Below are positions 36,608 to 45,037 of a DNA stretch of 60,722 bases, piece by piece. Position 1 is the first letter of the stretch. Every line of letters begins with the position of its first letter. A model generated the notes under the pieces. That model was not told the origin of the DNA, did not search any database, and saw nothing but the letters and a program-made list of their open reading frames with translations. The stretch lies in assembly GCA_016872645.1 (NCBI GenBank), contig VGZH01000030.1:1-60722 (forward strand). Reading direction: 5' to 3'. The DNA comes from Planctomycetota bacterium. Lineage in GTDB: Bacteria; Planctomycetota; Planctomycetia; Planctomycetales; Planctomycetaceae. The position numbers and the translations under genes are program-made.

Positions 36608-36991
36608 GAAGACAGTGAAGCCTTCCGTGACGACATCGGCAATCCGCTCCTGATGTTGTCGATCGCGGTCACTCGTAAAACCAGAGAAGGCAACGTTCCT
36701 GGTCCTACGCAAGCACTCTCACGCATCGACGCGCTTCGTACCGGCACGCAATGGCCGGCTTATCTGAGCTTTGACGAATCGAACCTCAGACAACTGCAGG
36801 TCGGCACACTTGCCGATTTCGTCGTGGTGAATCGTGATTACCTCGCCTGCGCAAATGACGAACTGGTGAAGCTGGCTGTCGAGCGAACGGTCGTCGGCGG
36901 ACGGACGGTGTTTCGGAAACAGCCTGATGGACGTGCGTGTCCAAGCTACTTTGCCAATCCGCGTTTTTGGCGAGCAGTCACAATGGAATAA
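36608..36991 (+). pseudogene. C-terminal remnant of a YtcJ-type amidohydrolase
   Basis: The frame that opens at 36428 gives, from about 36608, a recognisable end of an Amidohydro_3 protein: NPLLMLSIAVTRKTREG, PGPTQALSRIDAL, QVGTLADFVVVNRDYL and VERTVVGGRTVF. Intact members have about 500-600 residues, with the metal-binding HxH and catalytic residues N-terminal to this part, and none of these is present. Upstream sequence (36361-36600) in this and the neighbouring frame looks like unrelated fragments. There is no convincing ribosome binding site. The last 46 bases overlap the 3' end of the opposite methyltransferase gene. I read it as the leftover of a deletion. Confidence 0.65.
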
Positions 36992-38142
36992 CCGCGGACA
37001 TCTTGAATCTCGACGTCGGACAGCACGAAGTGCAGATTGTTGCGATACCAATTCGGGCTCTTGGTGACGAGAAACAATCGGCCACCGGGTTTGAGAGCAC
37101 GCGCCGCCGCTTCGATGAAGATCGCGGAGATGGCCCAGTTCGAATAATACGGCGGATTGGCCACGACGAGATCAAAAGTGCTGGGGAATCGAACGTGGCC
37201 GGAGTCGTCCAACTGAATCGATAGCCACGAATGCTCTTCCTCGGAAAGGGGGCCTCCTGCCTGCGATGGCTTGATGGGCTGACTGATGACCTTAATCCCG
37301 TTCAACTCCGCGCCGTACAGCGTGCATTGCAGAGCGCGCGGATTGGAATCGACCGCATGAACATGAACTCCAGGCTGGCGGAGCGCCAGCGCGATGCCGA
37401 CGGTCCCCGCCCCACATCCAAGGTCGAGAATGTGGCTACCCGGCAAGACCGCCTGGCTGGCTTCGGTCGCTTCCAGCAAGGCACGCGCACCGACATCGAG
37501 CTGGCGATGGCTAAAAACGCTGGGACGGCTCACTGCATGAATCAAGTGTTCACGCTCACCGTCGCGAAAAGCGAAGTTCGCTGTGAATTCTCGCACCCGT
37601 CGAAGCGGCTCCGTCTTTTTAGCGAGATACACGACGCCGCGCGTCGCAGGGCGTTTCGTGACCTTTCCGAACAGCAATTGAATTTGATCGTGTAGCCAGT
37701 CGTCATTCGGATTGTTGGTCGAGGCGATCAACCGACCGCCGATCTCCAGACGCTCGTGAGCTTGCTGCAGCAACTCCCGTGTCAGTTCCGCTTCACCATT
37801 TTTTCGGAACGGCAGGACGATGGTGTCGAACGGCCCCTTGGGAAAGTCGGTCTCGCAAATCACCGAAACGCTGCCCGGTCTGAGGGCGATCTCTTCGCGA
37901 GACTTCTTGGCCAAGAAGACGTCCAGGAAAAAGCAGGTGACTTCGAACTCCGGCGAGCGATTGGCCACTGCGCACGCGAACTGCCCTCGACCAAGCGACG
38001 TACAGAGCACTCGGTTGCCGATGACGTCGCCCAGCGCGTCGATCACTAACGCTTCCTGCAACGGCGATGAAGTGTCAAATTCCACGACACCGTGGGCCAC
38101 TTGGACATTCGATTCCGATGGAGTTTGTATGGAACGGGACAT
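36946..38142 (-). CDS. RsmC/RlmG-type rRNA guanine-N2 methyltransferase-like protein
   Basis: The protein has 398 residues from the ATG at 38142. A TTG at 38178 is an alternative, and neither has a strong ribosome binding site. The C-terminal half is a class I SAM-dependent methyltransferase with SAM loop ILDLGCGAGTVGIAL and catalytic motif VVANPPYY, the N-P-P-[YF] signature of N-methyltransferases. The N-terminal half (LQEALVIDALGD, DTIVLPFRKNGEAELTRELL) is a degenerate duplicated methyltransferase domain, as in RsmC and RlmG. This fits methylation of a guanine in rRNA, but which position cannot be told from sequence. It is monocistronic, divergent from the metallopeptidase at 38244. Confidence 0.85.
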   Translation of the reverse strand: MSRSIQTPSESNVQVAHGVVEFDTSSPLQEALVIDALGDVIGNRVLCTSLGRGQFACAVANRSPEFEVTCFFLDVFLAKKSREEIALRPGSVSVICETDFPKGPFDTIVLPFRKNGEAELTRELLQQAHERLEIGGRLIASTNNPNDDWLHDQIQLLFGKVTKRPATRGVVYLAKKTEPLRRVREFTANFAFRDGEREHLIHAVSRPSVFSHRQLDVGARALLEATEASQAVLPGSHILDLGCGAGTVGIALALRQPGVHVHAVDSNPRALQCTLYGAELNGIKVISQPIKPSQAGGPLSEEEHSWLSIQLDDSGHVRFPSTFDLVVANPPYYSNWAISAIFIEAAARALKPGGRLFLVTKSPNWYRNNLHFVLSDVEIQDVRGYSIVTARQKRGLAK

Positions 38143-38243
38143 TGTGGGTCTTGTGACTTCCGAGATGAGCGACTGCAATGCGGAGATTGTGACACGGGCA
38201 TTTCGCGGAAACGAACAAAAATCGCCAATCCGAGGATTTTGCG

Positions 38244-39554
38244 ATGATTCCAGTCCAGTTTGTCAGACGTCTTTCGCCGCTTATGGCGGTCGCGGGAGTG
38301 CTGATCGGCCTCTGGTTCGCCGAGTCAAGCTGGTCCCAAACGACGAAGCCCAAAGTGAAATCCTCGGCGAAGAAGCCCAACGATCTTGAGGAGGAACTCG
38401 CGAAGTACGTCGCGCCACTGACTGGCAAAGAGTCGCCGATCGCCGTCGGCAAAACAGTGACGGTCGTACTTTCCAACGGTAAGACGCTGACCGATTTTGA
38501 AGTCACGGAGACTCAGCTTGGCAAAGGAGACGAGACGCTCAAGCTATTGGGACTTCAAGATGCCGATGGCAAGAAGAAGCAAAAGCTCGCCGGCACATCC
38601 ATCGCAAGAGTTCGCTCGGGCAACCGCGATTACGACGTGCGGCTCGATCCCGCCAAAAAGGGGCCTACGCTGCTCGATGTCACTCAGCGAGACCTCGATG
38701 TCACGGAGCGTCTGAAAGGCACTGGTAATCAATTGTGGGATGACCCATCCGACGACGAACGAACCAAAACGATTGCTGAGTACAAAGAATTCTTGCAGAA
38801 GGTGCAGGCGGACTACCAGTTTCCTCTCAAGCTGTATGAAACCAGATTCTTCATGGTGTTGTCAGATATTCCGGCGGCTCAAATGACGCCGTATGTCGCA
38901 TCGCTAGATGCGATGTACTCCAAACTCAGCAGCGCGTTCGGTGTTCCCAAAGACAAAAACATCTGGTTGGGAAAGTGCATGGTCTTGGCATTCCTCAACG
39001 AGGAATCATTTCACGCCTTTGAGCGGACCTTCATGGATAATTCGGACACGCAAGGAGCTCAAGGCCTGCATCATTCCGCCAGCGACGGACGTGCGATCAT
39101 CAGTTGTTATCGCGGCAACAACCCGTCGTACTTTGCGGTCGTACTGGTTCACGAAACGGCTCACGGCTTTCTGCATCGGCTGCGATCTTCAGTTCACATA
39201 CCACCTTGGATCAACGAGGGCATTGCCGACTGGGTCGCAGGAACAATTGTCACACAAAGCAAGGCGGTCACCGAGCGACAAAAGGACGGAGTCGATCGTC
39301 TGCGGCAAACAGGCTCGCTGGGCGTGAACTTCTTCGACGAACGAGCCAACTTACAGCCATGGCAATATGGCATCGCTTCCAACTTGACCAACTTCATGCT
39401 GCAAATCGACCCTGGCCGCTATCGAATGTTCATCTTGGGAATCAAAGAAGGCTTCACCCCAGAAGAGGCTCTCAGCCGAGCCTACGGCATCACGCCCGCC
39501 GAGTTGATTGCACAATACGGCCGCTCGATCGGCCTGAATGGACTACGACCCTGA
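38244..39554 (+). CDS. Exported gluzincin-type metallopeptidase-like protein (DUF1570-like)
   Basis: This 436-residue protein has an N-terminal export signal (LMAVAGVLIGLWFAESSWSQ). Residues 35-130 carry a small SHD1-like region (VGKTVTVVLSNGKTLTDFEV, RVRSGNRDYDV). The C-terminal part holds a zinc site HETAH (His303, Glu304, His307) with a downstream Glu325 in INEGIADW, the HExxH plus E arrangement of gluzincins. NLTNFMLQIDPGRYRMFILGI follows, as in DUF1570 and peptidase-MA-like proteins. It is expected to act outside the cytoplasm on unknown substrates. The region upstream is divergent with the methyltransferase. Confidence 0.82.
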   Translation: MIPVQFVRRLSPLMAVAGVLIGLWFAESSWSQTTKPKVKSSAKKPNDLEEELAKYVAPLTGKESPIAVGKTVTVVLSNGKTLTDFEVTETQLGKGDETLKLLGLQDADGKKKQKLAGTSIARVRSGNRDYDVRLDPAKKGPTLLDVTQRDLDVTERLKGTGNQLWDDPSDDERTKTIAEYKEFLQKVQADYQFPLKLYETRFFMVLSDIPAAQMTPYVASLDAMYSKLSSAFGVPKDKNIWLGKCMVLAFLNEESFHAFERTFMDNSDTQGAQGLHHSASDGRAIISCYRGNNPSYFAVVLVHETAHGFLHRLRSSVHIPPWINEGIADWVAGTIVTQSKAVTERQKDGVDRLRQTGSLGVNFFDERANLQPWQYGIASNLTNFMLQIDPGRYRMFILGIKEGFTPEEALSRAYGITPAELIAQYGRSIGLNGLRP

Positions 39555-39635
39555 TGTCGCAGACCAGCCTTTCCTGCTGACTCGATCAACGCCTGAAATC
39601 GATTCGCCAATTTCAGCCCGGCTCAAAAGGGGGAC

Positions 39636-41741
39636 TTACTTTTGCGCCGCTTGCGGATTTCGCAGCAACGTCGCGTAGTCCAACGAGATTTGCAGCACCT
39701 CGTCGTTGTAGGTATCGACCGGGAAGATCGGAGCGTCGCTGCCGCGTGTGCTGGGGTCATCCTTGTCGGTTTCGTCCTGCTCCTTCTTGTCCTGATGCCG
39801 CTCCGCTTTGAGGACCGACTCGTTCAGCGAAATCGCCTTGCGATTCTTTCGTTCGAGATAGCGATCGACGTCCTTCTTGATTTCCTGAAATTTTGGATCG
39901 GCGGTGACTCGGCGTTCCGAGCGATCCCGCAAAGCCGAAATCATTTTCTCGCTAGCCATGTCAGCGGATGCGTGGGATGCAGGCGGGATGCGGTCAAATT
40001 CCAGCGCGTTGTCCAGCGATGATTCGCCGAGATCCATTTTGTCAATCAGCGATGGCAGCACGATGTCCGATTTCACGCCGTCCTTTTGTGTGCTGTCGCC
40101 GTTGACGCGGTAGAACTGTTGAATGGTCAGCTTGAGCGCTCCGCGATCGGTGCGGTTCAAGAACATGCCCGAAGTGACGGGCATTACGTTTTGAACGGTC
40201 CCTTTGCCATGCGTGGTGGTGTCGCCAACGATGATCCCGCGCTGATAGTCCTTGATAACTCCCGCAAAAATTTCCGAAGCCGATGCCGACAACTTGTTGC
40301 AGATCACAACCATCGGTCCGTTGTACACCACACCTTCAATATCGTCGTCATGTGATTTGATTCGCCCGTTCTGTTCTTTGACCTGGACGATCGGGCCTTT
40401 GTCGATGAACAGCCCGGAAACATCGATCGCTTCGCTGAGCGCCCCGCCACCATTGGTTCGCAGATCAACGATGACCACATCAACCCCACCTTGCTGCTGG
40501 AATTTCTGCAATACCGCCTGAACGTCGCGAGCGGTGCTCTTGGCATTCTCGACGCCATCTTGGAAGGCTTGGAAGTCGCGATAGAACGACGGGATGTTGA
40601 TGACACCAATGCGTCCCTTGCGACCGGGAATCCGCTTATCGGCTTCGAGTATCTCCCCTTTGACTTCCGCGTTAGTCAGTTCGATTTTCTTGCGAGTCAA
40701 CTCGTAGAGCAAGACTTCCCCACTATCACCTTTCTTCACTTGCAAGCGGACTTTGGTACCACGCTTGCCGCGAATCATTCGGACCACTTTGCTGAGCTTC
40801 ATTTCCATGATGTCAACCATCTCACCAGTCTCTTGTCCGACCGCCAAGATCTTGTCGCCTGCCTTGAGGCGTCCATCTTCGGAGGCGGCTCCGGGCTTGA
40901 CGATCTCGCGGACAATCGTGAAGCCATCCTCAGATTGCAGCGACGCGCCAATGCCGTCCAGGTTCAGCGCAATCGCGATTTGAAATTCTTCCTGAGACTG
41001 TGGCGACATGTAGCTCGAATGCGGATCGAAGCAGTGCGTCAGCGCCGAAAGGTACAGCTCCAATTTTTCAGGATCTTCGGTCTCTTTTGCCGCCTTTTGC
41101 AACATTCGATACCGCTTGTGCAACCGTTCCTGGGGATCAACGGGCGAAGTCTGAGTCTTCTCGCGGCCGGGACCAGCCTTGGGCTTCTGCTTGCCAGCAG
41201 CGATGTCCTCGTTGTCGAGCCGAGCGTTGATCAGTTCAAACTTGATCCGCCGACGCCAGCGGTCATTGAGCTCGTCTTGAGTCTTCGCGGGAGCGATCTT
41301 GTCGGTGTCGACCTCGATGGACTCATCGACGGTGAAATCGTGCGGTGTGTCGATCAGCTTGTGAGCGACCTCCATCTGTCGTTCGACCCGCTGCAGATAC
41401 ATGTCCCACACGTCATAGGCAAATTGCGTGTTGCCGGCTTTCACCAGATCATCCAACGTGGTTTTGAACTTGCTGAGTTCGTCGATGTCCGGCTGAGTGA
41501 AGTACAGCTTCTGCGGGTCGAGCGTCTTCAGAAAGCGGTCCACCAACTTGCCGGAAATCTGGTCATCAATTGGGTGCTGGCTGATGTGATATTTCTGCAC
41601 CATGTTGCAGACAAGCTTCGTGGTGGTCTCGTCATTCGGATGATTCGCCGCCAAACGATCAGCAAAGCCCGTGACCGCAGCCAACAAGAGTAAACCAGCA
41701 CATAATGTCCACGCGGTTCGTGACGGATTCGTCAGCTTCAT
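39636..41741 (-). CDS. prc: Carboxy-terminal processing protease (Prc/tail-specific protease)
   Basis: This 701-residue S41A peptidase cleaves proteins from their C-terminus in the periplasm. An export signal is at residues 10-27 (AWTLCAGLLLLAAVTGFAD). A Prc-type N-terminal helical domain follows (VDRFLKTLDPQKLYFTQPDI), then a PDZ domain (GIGASLQSEDGFTIVREI, GRLKAGDKILAVG), then the protease core with the Ser in NKLSASASEIFAG and the general-base Lys in THGKGTVQ. The C-terminal region (YRVNGDSTQKDGVKSDIVLPSL) matches Prc rather than the shorter CtpA. Length is close to E. coli Prc (682 residues). Both catalytic residues are intact. Confidence 0.95.
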   Translation of the reverse strand: MKLTNPSRTAWTLCAGLLLLAAVTGFADRLAANHPNDETTTKLVCNMVQKYHISQHPIDDQISGKLVDRFLKTLDPQKLYFTQPDIDELSKFKTTLDDLVKAGNTQFAYDVWDMYLQRVERQMEVAHKLIDTPHDFTVDESIEVDTDKIAPAKTQDELNDRWRRRIKFELINARLDNEDIAAGKQKPKAGPGREKTQTSPVDPQERLHKRYRMLQKAAKETEDPEKLELYLSALTHCFDPHSSYMSPQSQEEFQIAIALNLDGIGASLQSEDGFTIVREIVKPGAASEDGRLKAGDKILAVGQETGEMVDIMEMKLSKVVRMIRGKRGTKVRLQVKKGDSGEVLLYELTRKKIELTNAEVKGEILEADKRIPGRKGRIGVINIPSFYRDFQAFQDGVENAKSTARDVQAVLQKFQQQGGVDVVIVDLRTNGGGALSEAIDVSGLFIDKGPIVQVKEQNGRIKSHDDDIEGVVYNGPMVVICNKLSASASEIFAGVIKDYQRGIIVGDTTTHGKGTVQNVMPVTSGMFLNRTDRGALKLTIQQFYRVNGDSTQKDGVKSDIVLPSLIDKMDLGESSLDNALEFDRIPPASHASADMASEKMISALRDRSERRVTADPKFQEIKKDVDRYLERKNRKAISLNESVLKAERHQDKKEQDETDKDDPSTRGSDAPIFPVDTYNDEVLQISLDYATLLRNPQAAQK

Positions 41742-41866
41742 GAGATGCTTTCGATGGGCAAGAGCGACAGAAGAATTAAGCCAAAAGCTCAGTCCAAAAC
41801 ACCGAACCGATAGTAGTTCAACCCCTCAAACGGGACAAGAGGGCTGCTTTGAGAGGAGAAGCGAAA

Positions 41867-41939
41867 AGTGCGGAGTGCAAACTGCAAAATATCTGGCGAT
41901 GTGAATCTTTTTGCCATTTTGCACTTTGCACTCTTCACT
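41867..41939. repeat. Imperfect inverted repeat built of TGCAAAGTGCAAAAT-like units
   Basis: A 24-base left arm at 41867-41890 matches the reverse complement of 41916-41939 at 21 of 24 positions, with 25 bases between. A further unit (CTCTGCACTTTGCAAT) continues to about 41953. The unit family (alternating TTTGCA/GTGCAA) looks like a dispersed palindromic repeat. It lies between the Prc and methyltransferase genes and covers the first in-frame ATG of the latter, arguing for a later start. Confidence 0.6.
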
Positions 41940-41951
41940 CTGCACTTTGCA

Positions 41952-42938
41952 ATGCGTTCATCCCACCGATTCCACAACTGTAAGGCGATTGATTTGCCTG
42001 CCACAGACTCCGATTTGCCAGCGACTCTCTCCGGGAACAGAGTTCCTTCACCCGACCACTTCCAGAGTGAGGTCGCATCTGGCGAACGATTCGAGTTCGG
42101 AAAAAATTGGCGTCGTTTTCTCACGCTGCTCAATGACGAACGGATCGAGAATGCCGTTAAGTCTCTGCAAACTCAGCTCGGTCTCGATCGGCTCGATGGT
42201 CTGCGATTCTGCGATGCCGGCAGCGGCAGCGGAATGTTTTCGCTTGCCGCGCGACAGCTCGGAGCGACCGTGCATTCGTTCGACTTCGATCCGAGTTCCG
42301 TTGGCTGCACGCAAGAGCTCAAGCGACGCTACTTTGCCGACGATCCGCATTGGACGATCCAGCAAGCCAGCGTGATCGACACGGCCTATCTTAAGACACT
42401 TGGTCAATTCGACGTCGTATATTCCTGGGGTGTCTTGCATCACACCGGAGCGATGTGGCAAGCGATCGAGAACGTGACTCGGCTGGTTGCTCCGAACGGC
42501 CGGTTGTTCATCGCGCTCTACAACGACCAAGGTTGGCTGTCGCGGATGTGGCTGGCGGTGAAGCGGACGTATTGCTGCTGCACGCTCGGCCGGTGGGCGA
42601 TGACGGCGATTTGGGTGCCCGGCTTCTTCGCTCGGATGTGCGTCGCCAGTTTGGTCGCCCGTCGCAACAAGTTCGCGGCGTATCACCACGAGCGTGGCAT
42701 GTCCCCCGTCCACGACTGGATCGACTGGATCGGCGGCCTGCCGTTCGAAGTCGCCAAACCGGACGACGTCATCTACTTCCACGAGCAACGCGGCTTTGAG
42801 TTGCTCAAGCTGACGCGAACGAAAAGCCTCGGCTGCAATCAATTCGTGTTTCGATTGCGTTGTAATTCGACGACCGAAGTGACTGACGACATCCGTACTG
42901 CGACCATCGGGGAGCAGCCCGCGTCGGCCGCTCCCTGA
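41952..42938 (+). CDS. Class I SAM-dependent methyltransferase
   Basis: The protein has 328 residues from ATG 41952. The in-frame ATG at 41868 lies inside a dispersed repeat and is unlikely to be the true start, and no strong ribosome binding site marks either. The conserved core begins at FGKNWRRFLTLL. The SAM loop is FCDAGSGSGMFSLAA, the acidic ribose ligand lies in VHSFDFDPSSVGC, and YSWGVLHHTGAMWQAI is the post-II motif. This is the methyltransferase_11/23 layout seen in many small-molecule O- or N-methyltransferases. The C-terminal half has a Cys/aromatic segment (RTYCCCTLGRWAM) and ends in a disordered tail. The substrate is unknown. Confidence 0.85.
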   Translation: MRSSHRFHNCKAIDLPATDSDLPATLSGNRVPSPDHFQSEVASGERFEFGKNWRRFLTLLNDERIENAVKSLQTQLGLDRLDGLRFCDAGSGSGMFSLAARQLGATVHSFDFDPSSVGCTQELKRRYFADDPHWTIQQASVIDTAYLKTLGQFDVVYSWGVLHHTGAMWQAIENVTRLVAPNGRLFIALYNDQGWLSRMWLAVKRTYCCCTLGRWAMTAIWVPGFFARMCVASLVARRNKFAAYHHERGMSPVHDWIDWIGGLPFEVAKPDDVIYFHEQRGFELLKLTRTKSLGCNQFVFRLRCNSTTEVTDDIRTATIGEQPASAAP

Positions 42939-43021
42939 CGATCGTGTTACCTCTTTCCGCCTGGATTGCGAGGTACAATCGCAACGACCTTTGTAATGTC
43001 GCCGTCAAGGAGACCCCGATC

Positions 43022-44005
43022 ATGCTTGCTCGAAGTCATCGTCGCCAGCTTCTCTCGGCTGCCGTCGCATCAAGCGTTGCGTTTCTTCTCAATGGCGGTC
43101 GCATCACGGCTGCCGACAAGCCCGCACGGAAGATCAAGTACATCGACATCCACACACATCTGGGAGCGTTTTACTTTGGGCAAGAGCTGACGGCGGAGTT
43201 GCTCGTGCGGTTCATGGATGAGCATGACGTGGAGAAGGCGTGCGTGCTGCCGTTGATTTCGCCGGAGTCGGCTCCGGTGGCTCAGCCGGTGACGACGGCG
43301 ATCGCGGCGTTCAAACTGTATCCGGAGCGGATCATTCCGTTCTGCACAGTCGATCCGCGAGCCGTCACCGCGCCGGGTCAGCGAACCGGGCATGTCGCCG
43401 GCGTGAAGGGGATCGCCGACATCCTCAAGCGGTATCAAGACGCCGGCTGCCGCGGGTTGGGCGAGCACAAGACCGGATTGTGGTTTGACGCTCCGCAGCA
43501 GATGGCGTTGTACGAAGCGTGCGAGTCGGTCGGGCTGCCGATCCTGTTTCATCTCGACGACATTCGCAACCCGGATACGCCGGGACTGCCTCGGCTGGAG
43601 AACGTGCTTAAGGCGTTTCCGAAGCTGCCGCTGATCGGCCACGCCGCCGGCTTCTGGGCCTCGATCAGCGGCGACGCGACGTTCGAGGATTTCGGCCGCT
43701 ACCCCGAAGTCCCGAAGAAGGTCACGGAGGGCGGCGCGTTGGATCGCCTCATGAAAAAATACCCGAACCTCTACGGCGACCTCTCCGAACCCGGCGGCGA
43801 ACGAGCCCTCGCCCGCGACCCCGCTTTCGCCCGCGACTTCCTGATCCGCAACGCCAACCAACTGTTGTTCGGCACCGACGTCCTCATGCCCGGCCAAAAG
43901 ATCCCGCAGTTCGAGTTGCTCGGTTCGTTCAATCTGCCGGAGGAAGTGCAGTTCAAAATTTTTCGAGGCAACGCTATCAAGTTGCTGAAGCTGGATGGAA
44001 AGTGA
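43022..44005 (+). CDS. Amidohydrolase-2 family protein, exported
   Basis: The protein has 327 residues. AAGGAG lies 9 bases upstream of ATG 43022, and the frame opens earlier without such a site. Residues 1-33 form a signal with HRRQLLSAAVASSVAFLLNG, possibly Tat (H-R-R-Q-L-L). Metal-binding motifs of the TIM-barrel amidohydrolase superfamily (PF04909) are visible: DIHTHLG near the start of the mature chain, LFHLDD, LIGHAAGFW and LFGTDVLMPG. The substrate is unknown. Related proteins include aminocarboxymuconate decarboxylase-like enzymes. It lies 32 bases ahead of the YitT-type gene, so they may share a transcript. Confidence 0.88.
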   Translation: MLARSHRRQLLSAAVASSVAFLLNGGRITAADKPARKIKYIDIHTHLGAFYFGQELTAELLVRFMDEHDVEKACVLPLISPESAPVAQPVTTAIAAFKLYPERIIPFCTVDPRAVTAPGQRTGHVAGVKGIADILKRYQDAGCRGLGEHKTGLWFDAPQQMALYEACESVGLPILFHLDDIRNPDTPGLPRLENVLKAFPKLPLIGHAAGFWASISGDATFEDFGRYPEVPKKVTEGGALDRLMKKYPNLYGDLSEPGGERALARDPAFARDFLIRNANQLLFGTDVLMPGQKIPQFELLGSFNLPEEVQFKIFRGNAIKLLKLDGK

Positions 44006-44037
44006 CAACTGCGGAATGAGCCAATGGAGTTGAGAGC

Positions 44038-44886
44038 ATGAGCCGATCAATTCGAGAAGCATTGAACGCGGTGCTGATCGTGTTTGGCATTCTGTCGGCC
44101 GGCATGGGGCTGAACGGATTCTTGTTGTCGAGTAACTTCATCGACGGTGGCGTCACCGGAGTGAGCATGTTGCTGGCCAAGATGACGAAGCTGCCGCTCG
44201 CGATATGGCTGCCTGTGGTCAACCTGCCGTTCATCGCATTGGGATACCAACAGATCGGGCGAGCTTTCGCGATTCGGAGCATTCTGGCGATAGCGGGGCT
44301 GACGCTCGGTCTGGCCGTCATTCCCTATCCCGACGTAACGCCGGACTTGGTGCTCACGGCGGTGTTCGGCGGTTTCTTCATCGGCTCGGGAATTGGATTG
44401 GCGATGCGTGGCGGAGCGGTGCTCGATGGGACGGAGATCGCCGCGCTGCTCGTCAGCAAACGCAGCCATCTGCTGAGCGTGGGCGATGTGATTCTGCTGT
44501 TCAACATCCTGTTGTTTGTAGTCGCAATCTTTGTACTTGGCGTTGAGCCAGCGCTGTACTCGATCCTGACGTATCTGACGGCGGCGAAGACGCTCGACTT
44601 CGTACTGCATGGCATTGATGAATACACCGCGATCACGATCATGTCCGAACGAAGCGCCGCGATCCGCGAGCGGATCACCCACGAACTCGGACGCGGCGTC
44701 ACGATCTACAAGGGTCACGGCGGCATGACGGGGCACGAACTCGGAATCCTGTATTGCGTCATAACCCGACTGGAAATCGGCAAGGTCAAGACCATCGTGC
44801 GAGAGATTGATCCTGCCGCGTTTGTCGTGTTCCATCCACTCGCCGGTGCTGAAGGTGGACGAATCAAACGGACGACTCTGCATTAG
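44038..44886 (+). CDS. YitT family membrane protein (DUF161 plus DUF2179)
   Basis: This 282-residue inner-membrane protein has five or six hydrophobic segments (LNAVLIVFGILSAGMGLNGF, AIWLPVVNLPFIALGY, SILAIAGLTLGLAVI, LVLTAVFGGFFIGSGIGLAM, VILLFNILLFVVAIFVLG). It carries the YitT signatures NFIDGGVTGVSMLL and GAVLDGTEIAALL. The C-terminal 80 residues are the soluble DUF2179 domain (RGVTIYKGHGGMTGHELGILYCVITRLE). Family members are widespread and of unknown function. The length is typical. It is preceded by the amidohydrolase with a 32-base spacer and followed by a small frame at 44911. Confidence 0.92.
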   Translation: MSRSIREALNAVLIVFGILSAGMGLNGFLLSSNFIDGGVTGVSMLLAKMTKLPLAIWLPVVNLPFIALGYQQIGRAFAIRSILAIAGLTLGLAVIPYPDVTPDLVLTAVFGGFFIGSGIGLAMRGGAVLDGTEIAALLVSKRSHLLSVGDVILLFNILLFVVAIFVLGVEPALYSILTYLTAAKTLDFVLHGIDEYTAITIMSERSAAIRERITHELGRGVTIYKGHGGMTGHELGILYCVITRLEIGKVKTIVREIDPAAFVVFHPLAGAEGGRIKRTTLH

Positions 44887-44910
44887 CGTTCTCGCCCAAG
44901 GAGCCAAGCG

Positions 44911-45027
44911 ATGTCCGCCCAAGAAGTGATCGAACCAGCGCTGCAATGGCCAGCCGCAGATCGCGCGGACGTGGAACGCGAATGGATTGCCGAACTCCAA
45001 ACCTGTCGAAATAGGGCGGCACGCTGA
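44911..45027 (+). CDS. Small (38-residue) frame resembling the N-terminus of an addiction-module component
   Basis: An ATG with AAGGAG 7 bases upstream opens 38 codons. The start (MSAQEVIEPALQWPAADRADV) has the pattern of the short antitoxin-like addiction-module family TIGR02574 (a helix, then LP-x-x-ER-x-E-x). Those proteins are about 70-80 residues, so this would be truncated. There is no toxin gene beside it: the next gene is the opposite-strand oxidase ending at 45038. It may be a remnant or a translated leader of no function. Confidence 0.45.
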   Translation: MSAQEVIEPALQWPAADRADVEREWIAELQTCRNRAAR

Positions 45028-45037
45028 GCGATGTCGG

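Noticed and set aside
40491-41693. 400-codon plus-strand frame
   Set aside because: Antisense of the Prc protease and lacks any family signature.
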